Assembly: GCA_001940845.1 (NCBI GenBank) | Contig: MSGV01000029.1 | Location: 1-64,000 of the forward strand | DNA: 64,000 nucleotides | From: Christensenellaceae bacterium Phil7 | Lineage (GTDB): Bacteria > Bacillota > Clostridia > Christensenellales > CAG-138 | Direction of reading: 5' to 3' | Part shown: positions 18,049 through 26,486 of the stretch, piece after piece | Layout of the letters: each line of letters starts with the position of its first letter | Position numbering within the stretch: the first letter of the stretch is position 1 | Position numbers and translations under genes: made by a program | The notes under the pieces: generated by a model | What the model was told of the DNA's origin: nothing | Databases searched by the model: none | The model's input: the letters and a program-made list of their open reading frames with translations, nothing else

Positions 18049-19218
18049 ATGGCAAACGAAAGAAAGAATAATTCAAAAAATAATGATTTATCTATCAACG
18101 ATATGCGGCGCAGCAACAGAAGGGGTTATGCCAATCCTCAAAGAGGCTCAGCATACCGCTCATCCGGCAAAAATAATCCATCAGGTGATGATGATCTGAT
18201 CTTTCCTAATGGTTCACATACCGTCAAAGCTCCTGAAAACAATACAGATGAGCGAGAAGCTGCCCCGTCTTCTGTACCCATACATCGCCGCAGGAGCTCA
18301 GGCATTTATTATCGTGATAACGTTATTCAGGATGATGAAAGCAGTATGCGCGGCAGGCGGAAGAGCAAAGAAGATGACCTTTCTGCCAATAGCATTAATG
18401 CCGGTGGCTTCAGCCACGAATCCCACAGAAAACGCGCCAATATTAGGGAGCTCCTAAAACTTCTGGCAAGTATGCTCTTGATTACAGCAATGATCTTCGG
18501 ACTGATAGCATTCTATCAAAAGCTCCATGTGAAATCCATTGCAATCATCGGCAGCTACAAGTATAGCGAAAAGCAGCTTCTCAGCAAAAGCGGACTGCAG
18601 GATGGTGCTTTTCTTCTTAGTTACAACAGAAAGGATATCGATGACCTGTTCAATAAAATCGATGATGTTACAGTTCTCGATTTTAAACGAGTATTCCCCG
18701 ATCGTTTAGAAATTCGAGTCGTTGATAAAGATGCACGTGCTGCAATACTTACCGGAAATGGCAAGTATACCATAATAAGTGCAGATGGTTATGTTATCAG
18801 CTCGGGTGCTGAATCCGCTGATGAACTCATCGTTATTAGGGGTCTCTCCGGAAAAAGTTATGCCGTTGGCAGTTATATAGATGAATCCACGCAGGATGCA
18901 TCGGAGCTTGCAGTTATTGAGCTGCTCGAAGGAATCAATGCAAGCGAGCTTGCTGACATGATAACCGCGATAGATCTATCGAATACATCCTGTGTTAAAT
19001 TTGAGATAGCCGATGAATTCACCATCGTTCTTGGAGATTGCATCGAGGCTCCCAATAATATTGAAACAGCCTCAAAGGCATATGTCATATTGAGCAAGCG
19101 ATATCCCGCCGGTGGCATAATCAATGTCTTTTCTGATTCTACAATAATTGATTTTTCTCCGACTCTATCGGCTTCAATCGATGAGCCTACGGCTCAGCCA
19201 GCCGATAATCCCGAATAA
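18049..19218 (+). CDS. ftsQ: Cell division protein DivIB/FtsQ
   Basis: A 130-residue charged, Ser/Asn/Arg-rich cytoplasmic region precedes one membrane helix (about 140-160, ASMLLITAMIFGLIAF) and then a POTRA domain starting VKSIAIIGSYKYSEKQLL, followed by the FtsQ beta domain with RVFPDRLEIRVVDKDARAAI. DivIB/FtsQ is the extracytoplasmic scaffold that joins FtsL and DivIC at the septum. It starts 11 bases after ftsW. The cytoplasmic extension resembles that of the FtsL-like protein in composition. Confidence 0.88.
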   Translation: MANERKNNSKNNDLSINDMRRSNRRGYANPQRGSAYRSSGKNNPSGDDDLIFPNGSHTVKAPENNTDEREAAPSSVPIHRRRSSGIYYRDNVIQDDESSMRGRRKSKEDDLSANSINAGGFSHESHRKRANIRELLKLLASMLLITAMIFGLIAFYQKLHVKSIAIIGSYKYSEKQLLSKSGLQDGAFLLSYNRKDIDDLFNKIDDVTVLDFKRVFPDRLEIRVVDKDARAAILTGNGKYTIISADGYVISSGAESADELIVIRGLSGKSYAVGSYIDESTQDASELAVIELLEGINASELADMITAIDLSNTSCVKFEIADEFTIVLGDCIEAPNNIETASKAYVILSKRYPAGGIINVFSDSTIIDFSPTLSASIDEPTAQPADNPE

Positions 19219-19250
19219 CCAAAAGATATGCAGCAATTCTAAAGCTGTCC

Positions 19251-19283
19251 TGCTGCAAAAATATGTAAAGTATTTTTGCAGCA
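19251..19283 (+). other. Perfect 13-bp hairpin between divIB and ftsA
   Basis: TGCTGCAAAAATA and TATTTTTGCAGCA are perfect inverted repeats around a 7-base loop. There is no T run after the stem on either strand, so it is not a standard terminator. It lies 32 bases after the divIB stop and just before the ftsA promoter. It could weaken read-through, protect an mRNA end, or be a protein site. Confidence 0.65.
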
Positions 19284-19296
19284 CCTATACAGGGTA

Positions 19297-19326
19297 TTGC
19301 CAATCTTGGCTTTATCGTGGTATAAT
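19297..19326 (+). promoter_or_regulatory. Extended -10 promoter for ftsA-ftsZ
   Basis: TATAAT at 19321-19326 is preceded by TGG (extended -10), with TTGCCA at 19297-19302, 18 bases upstream. It would give ftsA-ftsZ their own transcript apart from the long dcw mRNA. Confidence 0.75.
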
Positions 19327-19378
19327 TATTCTTGGATAGGTTTAACCCTTCCTCGCATGGCGAATGGAGATTTTGCGT

Positions 19379-20572
19379 ATGAAACTCACCGCAGTTCTTG
19401 ATATTGGCAGCAGTAAAGTCGTGTGTGCAGCGATAAGCCCCGGAGCACGCGGCGCGCTTTTCTTAAACGGAGTCGGCACATGTCCATACTCCGGATTTTA
19501 TCTTGGAGCAATGCCAAAAGCGGGTGCACTTTCCCAAGCAATTGCGACTGCTATTGCGCTTTGTGAGTCCGAATCAAAGATCAAGATATCAAGCATATGT
19601 GTAGGAGTCCCCTCTCCGTTCACTCGGACACGCATCACGGCAGCAAGACTCGAATCCCACTTTGGCGGTGCAAAGATTGCGGATGAGGATATAGACAAGC
19701 TGATACATCTTTCTGCGCCCATGAATCCCCCACCGGGCTATGAGCTTATGCACAGCACACCATTTGACTACATTATCAATGGGAGCGAAAGAGTTTATGA
19801 CCCCATTGGAATGATTGCTCAATCGCTCGAAGCGAGCGTTTCTCATGTTTATGCCGATAATGCATTCACCGAAATGCTGCGCTGTTGTCTTAAAGGGCTA
19901 GGGATTGAGACTAAGCTCTTTATCTCTTCTGCATTTGCTGATTCCCATTATATTATTCCGCAGAATATAAGGCAATGCGGTTCCCTATTGCTCGATTGCG
20001 GCGGCAATCATTGCGACATTAGCCTTATTAGGGGAGATGCTGTCTTCGAAACGATCTCTATCGGAATAGGTGGAAACCATATTACAGATGATTTAGCGAT
20101 TAGGCTTCGATTGCCTACTGAAGCGGCTGAGGAACTAAAGCGGAGGTACGATTTTTTTGATTCGGACATGCTCTCATACGAACAGGTGTTTGCTCCGCAT
20201 GAAGGATATGTGTCCATAAAGCGTTCGGTTATTGCATCAATAGTCAGGCCAAGAATAGAAGAGCTTGGCATGTATATTTCTGATTCGATTGCGGATTTGC
20301 TGACGGACACTTCATACGATCTGCGAATTTTCTTAACCGGAGCAGGTATTGCACCGCTGTATGGAGGTATGGAATATCTGAGCGAATGTATAGGCATGCG
20401 AATAGATAGCAGCCTTCCCCCTTCTGCAATCAGTGAGGATGAAGAGTTGCCAGGACGAACTTCTGCTCTGGCACTTGCGCATTTTATACTGTATGAATAT
20501 TGCAATACGAATCGCAGCGACAAGCGGTTCGGTAAGAAAACCATCAAGCAACTAATGATGAATAATTCCTAG
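19379..20572 (+). CDS. ftsA: FtsA-like actin-fold division protein
   Basis: The position before ftsZ and the actin/Hsp70-like fold identify this as FtsA, the membrane tether of FtsZ. The N-terminus TAVLDIGSSKVV is phosphate loop 1, GSLLLDCGGNHCDISLI is phosphate loop 2, and FLTGAGIAPLYGGMEYL is the adenosine-binding motif. The C-terminus KRFGKKTIKQLMM can form the basic amphipathic helix used to bind membrane. Sequence is divergent from model FtsA, with extra Cys. The ATG at 19379 has GGAG at ideal spacing and is preferred over 19364. The ftsZ ribosome site overlaps its stop. Confidence 0.88.
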   Translation: MKLTAVLDIGSSKVVCAAISPGARGALFLNGVGTCPYSGFYLGAMPKAGALSQAIATAIALCESESKIKISSICVGVPSPFTRTRITAARLESHFGGAKIADEDIDKLIHLSAPMNPPPGYELMHSTPFDYIINGSERVYDPIGMIAQSLEASVSHVYADNAFTEMLRCCLKGLGIETKLFISSAFADSHYIIPQNIRQCGSLLLDCGGNHCDISLIRGDAVFETISIGIGGNHITDDLAIRLRLPTEAAEELKRRYDFFDSDMLSYEQVFAPHEGYVSIKRSVIASIVRPRIEELGMYISDSIADLLTDTSYDLRIFLTGAGIAPLYGGMEYLSECIGMRIDSSLPPSAISEDEELPGRTSALALAHFILYEYCNTNRSDKRFGKKTIKQLMMNNS

Positions 20573-20584
20573 GAGGATATCATA

Positions 20585-22048
20585 ATGCCTTTAGAATTTC
20601 AAATTGATAATGATACTGCAAACATCGCCCAGATCAAGGTCGTGGGCGTCGGCGGAGCGGGCGGAAACGCCGTTAACCGAATGATAGACTATGGTCTAAA
20701 AGGTGTGGAGTTCATATCGGTAAATACCGATGCTCAGGCACTTGCTAAGTCCAAGGCGGACGTTAAGGTTCAAATCGGAGAGAAAGCGACCGGCAGACTT
20801 GGTGCAGGCGCTAAGCCTGAAATAGGCCGTGCTGCTGCCGAGGAAAGCCGCGATGAGTTGACCGATGCTCTGCGCGGTGCGGATCTTGTCTTTATTACTG
20901 CCGGAATGGGTGGCGGTACCGGTACGGGAGCCTCTCCAATAATTGCCGAGATCGCTAAAGAGCTCGGAATACTTACGGTCGCCGTCGTCACAAAACCCTT
21001 TGATTTTGAGGGTAAAAACAGGGCAAATGCTGCGCTTGGCGGAATCCGAGCATTGCGTGAGATCGTGGATACTCTGATAATCATACCCAACCAAAAGCTG
21101 GTATCAATTGTCGGCAAACGTCCCATCCGCGATGCGTTCATGGTTGCCGATGATGTGCTTCGCCAAGGTGTACAAGGTATCTGCGATATCATCACTCATC
21201 CGGATACAATTAACAGCGACTTTGCCGATGTCCGCACAATTATTTCCGAAAAGGGTATGGCTCATATGGGTATCAGCTCCGCTTCCGGAGATGATCGCTG
21301 CGTGACCGCTGCACAGCAGGCTATAAACAGTCCTATGCTTGAGACCTCGATCAACGGGGCCAAAGGCGTTCTGCTTAATATCATCGGTGATCCTGCGCTT
21401 ACAATGGAGGAGATCGATGCTGCCGGCAGACTTATCCGAGATTCTGTCGATCCCGGAGCCAATTTCATATTCTCCATGGGTATTGATGATTCTCTTGAGG
21501 ATGAAGTCCGTGTGACTGTCATAGCAACGGGTTTTGAATATGCTGATGAATATTCCATCCCTGAAACCCCAAAGGCTCCTGAAAAACCTATCGAACCCAA
21601 AGAAACCCCTAAGATCGCTGAAGAACCCGTATCCAAAAGCGAGCCGGTGAATGAGGAGCCACTATCCACTCCTTCTGATCAAAGCGAGTACGAGTCTCGC
21701 TACATCGGAAGCTCCTATTCAGAAGAACCCTTGAATGCAGGTCGTTCGGTTCAGAACGATGAAGTCCGCAGGAGCTATCCCTCTCCCGGCAACGCTGGCA
21801 ACCCAAGAAGATCCACCCCTATTCAATCTGCCCGCAGCCGTTTTGATCCAATCGAGCCTCCATCCCGCCGTATAATTGATGAGCTTGAGCCCAATGGCGA
21901 TCGCGAAACTTCTTCGTCCGAGGATTCTCCCTATTCCGGCAACCGCACATCTGGTCGCAGGCGAAGCTCCAGCTATAATTCACGCGAGCGTGAAAGCAAC
22001 GACCTGAAGATTCCTTCCTGCTTACGTTTTGGCAGAAAGGATTCATGA
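20585..22048 (+). CDS. ftsZ: Cell division protein FtsZ
   Basis: FtsZ is the tubulin-like GTPase that forms the division ring. The GTP loop GGGTGTG is at 109-115, [11 protein letters not shown] near 23-33, and the T7-loop/catalytic Asp region around [15 protein letters not shown]. After the globular part (about 1-320) comes a 150-residue linker rich in Pro, Glu, Ser and Arg, ending with [16 protein letters not shown], which matches the conserved D/N-IP-x-x-L-R tail that binds FtsA and other partners. AGGAGGATATC precedes the ATG. The linker is long for the family. A hairpin terminator follows. Confidence 0.97.
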   Translation: MPLEFQIDNDTANIAQIKVVGVGGAGGNAVNRMIDYGLKGVEFISVNTDAQALAKSKADVKVQIGEKATGRLGAGAKPEIGRAAAEESRDELTDALRGADLVFITAGMGGGTGTGASPIIAEIAKELGILTVAVVTKPFDFEGKNRANAALGGIRALREIVDTLIIIPNQKLVSIVGKRPIRDAFMVADDVLRQGVQGICDIITHPDTINSDFADVRTIISEKGMAHMGISSASGDDRCVTAAQQAINSPMLETSINGAKGVLLNIIGDPALTMEEIDAAGRLIRDSVDPGANFIFSMGIDDSLEDEVRVTVIATGFEYADEYSIPETPKAPEKPIEPKETPKIAEEPVSKSEPVNEEPLSTPSDQSEYESRYIGSSYSEEPLNAGRSVQNDEVRRSYPSPGNAGNPRRSTPIQSARSRFDPIEPPSRRIIDELEPNGDRETSSSEDSPYSGNRTSGRRRSSSYNSRERESNDLKIPSCLRFGRKDS

Positions 22049-22101
22049 GTTTGAAAGTATAACCGATTCTAACTCATAACAGGTAATTTTTACCAACAAT
22101 A

Positions 22102-22130
22102 AACAGTCGTCACCAAACGTGGCGGCTGTT
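22102..22130 (+). terminator. Hairpin terminator after ftsZ
   Basis: AACAGTCGTCAC pairs with GTGGCGGCTGTT over 12 bases (two G-U pairs) around a 5-base loop, 53 bases after the ftsZ stop. The following T tract is short (TTTAAC), so termination may be partial. Confidence 0.6.
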
Positions 22131-22182
22131 TAACTGAAATTCGCAGTGTTGCAGAAGATTTTGCAATACCTCTCATAAAATG

Positions 22183-22211
22183 TTTACAACCCTTGTCTGC
22201 TGTGGTATACT
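22183..22211 (+). promoter_or_regulatory. Promoter of the alpha/beta hydrolase gene
   Basis: TTTACA at 22183-22188 and TATACT at 22206-22211 are 17 bases apart, with TGG before the -10 box (extended). The gene starts 18 bases beyond the -10 box. Confidence 0.7.
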
Positions 22212-22228
22212 GTTATTGGAGGAATGTT

Positions 22229-22930
22229 ATGGCAGAATTCATTATCGATAATCAAATAATTCATTACGAGATAATCGGAGCTTCCGGGCAGCAGCGAACG
22301 CCCATTCTGATGCTTCATGGCAATGGGGAGGATATGCACATTTATGATAGCGTATTGTCTCAGTTTACTGATTCAAAGTACTTCATATTAATGGATAGCC
22401 GCCTTCAAGGCGAATCCCATCCGGCTGAAGGAGGATCAGGCACTATATCATTCGATCTTTTGGCAAACGATGCGATCGAACTTATGAAACATCTTGGCAT
22501 ACATGAATACTATGTTGTTGGGCATTCGGATGGTGGTATCACTGCCCTGCTTATGGCTAAAAAAACATATGATATCATGAAGATCATAGCAATTGGTATT
22601 AATTCCAGCCCAGCGGGACTAACTTCATCCGCAATAAGGCATATAAAAGCTGCATATCGGAAAGCAAAACGGAAGCATGACTATATTGGAATGGAGCTTA
22701 ATCGTCTCATGTTGGAAGAGCCGCAAATAACGCTGAAGGATCTATCCCGTATTGTCGCAGAAGTTACCATATTATTAGGTCAAAAGGATACAGTGATAGA
22801 TCATCAGCAAAGCATTGCCATTGCAGATGCGCTCCCCCACTGTTCGCATATCATCATACCCGGAGCCGGGCATGATATTCCGACCACGCATGCACGGCAG
22901 CTTGCGGATTATATACGTACGCTGCTATAA
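22229..22930 (+). CDS. Alpha/beta-fold hydrolase
   Basis: The 233-residue protein has the alpha/beta hydrolase plan: oxyanion-region HGNGED, nucleophile elbow GHSDGG (Ser in G-x-S-x-G), an acid in LLGQKDTVIDHQ, and the catalytic His in GAGHDIPTTHA. It is a cytoplasmic serine hydrolase of unknown substrate; the family includes esterases, lipases and peptidases. The ATG at 22229 follows TTGGAGGAA, so the longer upstream ORF start is rejected; it would also lie within the promoter. It is a single-gene unit with its own promoter and terminator. Confidence 0.88.
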   Translation: MAEFIIDNQIIHYEIIGASGQQRTPILMLHGNGEDMHIYDSVLSQFTDSKYFILMDSRLQGESHPAEGGSGTISFDLLANDAIELMKHLGIHEYYVVGHSDGGITALLMAKKTYDIMKIIAIGINSSPAGLTSSAIRHIKAAYRKAKRKHDYIGMELNRLMLEEPQITLKDLSRIVAEVTILLGQKDTVIDHQQSIAIADALPHCSHIIIPGAGHDIPTTHARQLADYIRTLL

Positions 22931-23066
22931 CGATAGCGCGCGACAAATATATTTATTATTTTTGAAGGAAATTTGCAATCCTATCAACCAAATTGATCCT
23001 TCATGCGTTCTATTAACAGATGGGGCAAAGCAAGACCACATCTTTCATGGTTTCCTTCCTGTTAAT

Positions 23067-23104
23067 AAAAAGCAAGAGTTGTTTGGCGGCAGCTCTTGTT
23101 TTTC
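23067..23104 (+). terminator. Terminator after the hydrolase gene
   Basis: CAAGAGTTG and CAGCTCTTG form a 9-pair stem (one G-U), flanked by AAAAAG and TTTTTCTTTT, the typical shape of an intrinsic terminator. It lies about 140 bases after the hydrolase stop; nothing coding is apparent between. Confidence 0.7.
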
Positions 23105-23123
23105 TTTTGCCCAATAATCTATG

Positions 23124-23160
23124 AAAAACTGCCGAACATTTTCATGCTCGACAGTTTTTT
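23124..23160 (-). terminator. Terminator of the ferredoxin gene
   Basis: Read on the minus strand, AAAACTGTCGA pairs with TCGGCAGTTTT (one mismatch) and the stem is followed by a T run. The T tract on the plus strand means it may act in both directions. Confidence 0.65.
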
Positions 23161-23182
23161 CATATCATTTCATTCCAATGAA

Positions 23183-23353
23183 TCAGTCATTGGTGGGAGC
23201 ACCGACGGGGCAGGTTGCAGCGCAAGCACCACATTCTACGCAAACATCGGGCATGATCTCGTATTTGCCGTCACCTTCGGAGATGGCGGATACGGGACAT
23301 TCTGCTGCACATGCACCACAAGCAATACATGCATCGGTAATGCGATAAGCCAT
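23183..23353 (-). CDS. 2[4Fe-4S] ferredoxin
   Basis: This 56-residue gene is too short for the ORF track. It holds two C-x2-C-x2-C-x3-C-P clusters: C9-IA-C12-GA-C15-AAE-C19-P and C38-VE-C41-GA-C44-AAT-C48-P, the clostridial-type ferredoxin that carries low-potential electrons for anaerobic metabolism. The start ATG follows AGGAGGT, and a terminator lies just beyond the stop. It is encoded alone, upstream of nothing on its strand until HU. It supports an anaerobic lifestyle. Confidence 0.97.
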   Translation of the reverse strand: MAYRITDACIACGACAAECPVSAISEGDGKYEIMPDVCVECGACAATCPVGAPTND

Positions 23354-23489
23354 TGATAATACCTCCTGAATAGTATGTCCGAAAGCTCATTGAACTTTCG
23401 TTCGTACCTATTGTACCACGAAATCACAATAAATCAAGACGATATTCTGGTAATTCTGCTATTTAATTTTAATTGTGAGTTAATTAAGC

Positions 23490-23768
23490 TTATTTTGTCT
23501 CCATCGCATCCTTGAGAGCCTTGCCGGGCTTAAAACTAACCGAGCGGCTCTCGCCGATTTCTATCGTTTCACCGGTCATAGGATTACGTCCATTTCTAGC
23601 AGGACGCTGGCGAACGTCAAAGCAACCGAAACCAACGATCTGGACTTTCTCGCCCTTCTCAAGTTCCTCGGTTATGAGATCGAAAACGGCATTTACAGCA
23701 AGATCTGCATCCTTACGAGTGAGTTGACACTTTACTGCAAGTGCCTGAATAAGCTGAGCTTTATTCAT
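23490..23768 (-). CDS. hup: HU family DNA-binding protein
   Basis: HU is a small dimeric histone-like protein that bends and compacts DNA. The 92-residue product matches the family along its length: MNKAQLIQALA helices, GEKVQIVGFGCFDVRQRPARNGRNPMTGETI beta arm with the conserved RxxRNPxTG, and the VSFKPGKALKDAM end. The start follows GGAGGAAATCATCA. It lies downstream of yabN/mazG, as in many Clostridia, but has its own promoter and a structured leader of about 120 bases. Confidence 0.98.
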   Translation of the reverse strand: MNKAQLIQALAVKCQLTRKDADLAVNAVFDLITEELEKGEKVQIVGFGCFDVRQRPARNGRNPMTGETIEIGESRSVSFKPGKALKDAMETK

Positions 23769-23841
23769 TGATGATTTCCTCCAAAAATAATAACGATATA
23801 ATATTGAACAAGTCTGCGGTGAAGACTCTCTTCAACCTTCT

Positions 23842-23867
23842 CGATCGCATGAATCATCCTGCGATCG
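23842..23867 (-). other. Hairpin in the HU mRNA leader
   Basis: CGATCGCA and TGCGATCG form a perfect 8-base-pair stem with a 10-base loop inside the 5' untranslated leader of hup. A second small GAAG/CTTC hairpin lies nearby at about 23819-23838. Such structure may affect stability or translation of this abundant-protein mRNA. Confidence 0.5.
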
Positions 23868-23888
23868 GCCGCATTAACAACGCACTAC

Positions 23889-23917
23889 ATTTTAACAGTC
23901 TTAATGCAAAAACGCAA
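23889..23917 (-). promoter_or_regulatory. Promoter of hup
   Basis: On the minus strand TTGCGT and TAAAAT lie 17 bases apart, with TGT before the -10 box (extended -10). It sits between mazG and hup, so HU can be made independently of mazG. Confidence 0.7.
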
Positions 23918-23971
23918 TAGTCTTATGGTATATTTTGCTGTTTTTTTAGCATTTTAGGCATGTTTACAGCA

Positions 23972-25441
23972 TTATATCTCATCCTCTCGATCCATGAGCT
24001 TCACTCGATTCCAGTATTCATCCATATCATCAAGCACCATATCATCAAAGCTTTTTCCTTCGGCAAGCATCAGTTCTTCCATTCTAATGAACCTTTTCAT
24101 AAATTTATCCGTGGCTTTAAACAATGCAAGCTCTGGATCTACCTTTAAAAGTCTCGCGACATTTACGCAGGCAAAAAGCATATCCCCTACTTCCTCAAAA
24201 ATATTATCGGCATCACCTGCGTCAATTGCCGAGCTCACTTCATCCGCCTCCTCATATACCTTATGAAGGGCCATGGCCGCATCATCGAAATCGAAACCCA
24301 CATTTGCAGCTTTCTTCTGGATTTTATAGCTCCTCATGAGCGCAGGGAAAGCGGAGGGAACGGCTCGCATAGTATCGGCAACGGTATCCTGGTGCTTTTC
24401 TTTCTTCTTAAGACGCTCCCAGTTCACGAGCACATCATCGGATGAACCTACCATTACTTCACCAAACACATGTGGATGACGATAAATAAGCTTATTTACT
24501 ATCCCGGTTGTCACATCCCTTATGCTGAATTCCTGTTTTTCTTCCTCAATAATTGAGTGAAAAACCACTTGCAGCAATAAATCTCCCAGTTCCTCCTCCA
24601 ATGCAGTAATATCCTCGCGATCGATCGCATCCAGAACCTCATAGCTCTCCTCAATAAGCGACGATCGAAGACTCCTATGTGTTTGCTCCGCATCCCATGG
24701 GCATCCGCCCGGCGCACGCAATCTATACATAACCTCCATTAAACCATCAAGTCCATGTCTTTTCAACTGCATTAATTCGCATTTCGGCACAATTAATACG
24801 GTTGCAGTATCATATTTCGACTCATTTCCCGGGAAATCAAGCTCATATAGCTGCATAGCCTCAGCAGTATAATCACCACGTTCATCCATTTCGCAGAGAT
24901 AAACCATGTGCTCATCCGGGTAAAATTCCAAAAGCTTAAGTTTTAATTCACCTGCTGCCAATATGTTGTCAATTTCCTCTATGACAAGCTGCGATGATGT
25001 ATCAGCTACATGCAGTGAAATTGCGGATTGAACATAGTATTCGCACATATTCACATCATATCCCATATTGACCGCAGTGCTCATCGCAGCCTCGGCGAAA
25101 CCCTGCGCTGGAATGGTTTGAAGCTCAAATCCATTTTTCATTGCTGCCTCACGTATACATTTCATAAGCGCCGAACCGACGCCACGCCCAAGCACAGCAT
25201 AGGTGCATGATTCGCCTGCCGTCAATCTATCAGCAATTCTGGCATTCAGCTCGTCAAAATCCATACAGGTATCATAGAGATCATCCATCGATATTGCATC
25301 CGGACGAATACTTGCAACTATATCGGCACAACGATGCTTCATAGTCTGAACATACAATACCTGAGCATCCGAAATCATCGCGGCAGCATTCAAAGTGATG
25401 GTCTTAGGTGTTGATAATGGTATTATTGTAATTTTTTTCAT
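23972..25441 (-). CDS. mazG: YabN-type fusion: tetrapyrrole methylase-like domain plus MazG pyrophosphohydrolase
   Basis: The N-terminal about 220 residues resemble the tetrapyrrole (SAM) methylase fold of B. subtilis YabN, with GRGVGSALM in the expected region. The C-terminal half is MazG: RLRAPGGCPWDAEQTHRSL, then EESYEVLDAI with ELGDLLLQVVFH forming the EExxE...ExxD metal site, repeated in a second MazG unit near EEADEVSSAID and EVGDMLFACVN. MazG hydrolyses nucleoside triphosphates to monophosphates and guards against faulty nucleotides. Length 489 matches YabN. It lies 65 bases downstream of the SDR gene and above hup. Confidence 0.94.
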   Translation of the reverse strand: MKKITIIPLSTPKTITLNAAAMISDAQVLYVQTMKHRCADIVASIRPDAISMDDLYDTCMDFDELNARIADRLTAGESCTYAVLGRGVGSALMKCIREAAMKNGFELQTIPAQGFAEAAMSTAVNMGYDVNMCEYYVQSAISLHVADTSSQLVIEEIDNILAAGELKLKLLEFYPDEHMVYLCEMDERGDYTAEAMQLYELDFPGNESKYDTATVLIVPKCELMQLKRHGLDGLMEVMYRLRAPGGCPWDAEQTHRSLRSSLIEESYEVLDAIDREDITALEEELGDLLLQVVFHSIIEEEKQEFSIRDVTTGIVNKLIYRHPHVFGEVMVGSSDDVLVNWERLKKKEKHQDTVADTMRAVPSAFPALMRSYKIQKKAANVGFDFDDAAMALHKVYEEADEVSSAIDAGDADNIFEEVGDMLFACVNVARLLKVDPELALFKATDKFMKRFIRMEELMLAEGKSFDDMVLDDMDEYWNRVKLMDREDEI

Positions 25442-25506
25442 AATATTATTCCTTTATTGTGTTTAATTTGTTTCTATGTAGTTCACATGTTGCAGAAAAC
25501 ATAGCT

Positions 25507-26241
25507 TTATATAGTAAATCCACCATCCAGCGTGATCACTTGCCCGGTCATAAACGAAGCAGCATCCGAAGCAAGAAATGCAACTGCGTTCGCAACATCC
25601 TTCGGCGTACCAAGCCTTCCCATGGGGGTTTCTTCCCTCAATAATGATATTGTTTCGTTTCCAAGCTTCAAGGTCATATCTGTTGCAATGCAGCCGGGTG
25701 CAACACAATTCACCCTAATACCCGATGGGGCCAATTCCGCTGCTAATGAGCGAGTCAACCCCTCTATTGCCGCCTTGCTGCAAGAATATGCGGCTTCACA
25801 CGATGCGGCTCTGCTGCCCCAAATGGAAGAAATATTTATAATGTTTCCTTTTTTCCGTTCCAGCATACTAGGCAACGCAGAAAGGATCAGGTTGCGCACT
25901 CCGTTCACGTTAACGTTCATTATGCAATTCCACAATTCGTCATCAACATCCTGAAATAATCCGACATGCGATATCCCCGCATTATTTACTACGAGCTCCA
26001 CCCGACCAAGCATATCCTCTGCCGCACTAAACATCCGCTTTACAGCATTTCGATCCGAAACATCGGCCCGGTATTTTGTAGCGCGATATCCCGCCGCAGC
26101 AAGCTCATGTTCTATCCTTTCAGCCGACTCTTCATGACTATTATAGTTCAGCAATATACTCCAGCCATCTGCGGCAAGCCGCCTGGCTACTTCCCTACCT
26201 ATGCCTCCCGAGGCACCGGTAACTATAGCGGCACTTTTCAT
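25507..26241 (-). CDS. SDR family oxidoreductase (FabG-like 3-oxoacyl-ACP reductase)
   Basis: The protein is a classical short-chain dehydrogenase: TGASGGIGREVA cofactor loop, NNAG, the catalytic Ser in NISSIWGSRA, YSCSK with Tyr and Lys, and the C-terminal FMTGQVITLDGG ending. These traits fit FabG, which reduces 3-oxoacyl-ACP with NADPH in fatty acid synthesis. It is not next to other fab genes, so a different carbonyl substrate is possible. GGGAGGAA precedes the start, and a strong promoter lies just upstream, divergent from the ATP synthase operon. Confidence 0.9.
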   Translation of the reverse strand: MKSAAIVTGASGGIGREVARRLAADGWSILLNYNSHEESAERIEHELAAAGYRATKYRADVSDRNAVKRMFSAAEDMLGRVELVVNNAGISHVGLFQDVDDELWNCIMNVNVNGVRNLILSALPSMLERKKGNIINISSIWGSRAASCEAAYSCSKAAIEGLTRSLAAELAPSGIRVNCVAPGCIATDMTLKLGNETISLLREETPMGRLGTPKDVANAVAFLASDAASFMTGQVITLDGGFTI

Positions 26242-26271
26242 CAGTTCCTCCCATGCGTTCTTTTATTGAAG

Positions 26272-26300
26272 ATTATAAGCCTATTACGGCAGGATTGCAA
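26272..26300 (-). promoter_or_regulatory. Promoter of the SDR gene
   Basis: On the minus strand TTGCAA and TATAAT are 17 bases apart, 31 bases before the start codon. Confidence 0.75.
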
Positions 26301-26393
26301 CTGCCCAGAATATCCTCAAAGACCTGCACGTAAGCTGCCCTGCATTTCATGCTTCCGGCAATATGATATTTTCACACTCCATGATTTTGGGTA

Positions 26394-26422
26394 TTGAAAT
26401 CATTAATTATTTTTGTTACAAT
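26394..26422 (+). promoter_or_regulatory. Promoter of the ATP synthase operon
   Basis: TTGAAA at 26394-26399 and TACAAT at 26417-26422 are 17 bases apart, with TGT just before the -10 box (extended -10). It would give a leader of about 60 bases before the first atp gene. Confidence 0.75.
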
Positions 26423-26486
26423 AAACAAGATAAATGATTGTATGTGTTATTATTCACATACATCATTGGTAGAAGGAGGAAAGCCG

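Noticed and set aside
20008-20547. Minus-strand ORF of 179 codons opposite ftsA
   Set aside because: Shadow frame of a conserved gene; no promoter, ribosome site or recognisable motif.
26301-26393. Two mini-ORFs (11 and about 25 codons) on the minus strand upstream of the SDR gene
   Set aside because: They lack ribosome sites, and the SDR promoter lies within the second one; no sign of a leader peptide such as repeated regulatory codons.
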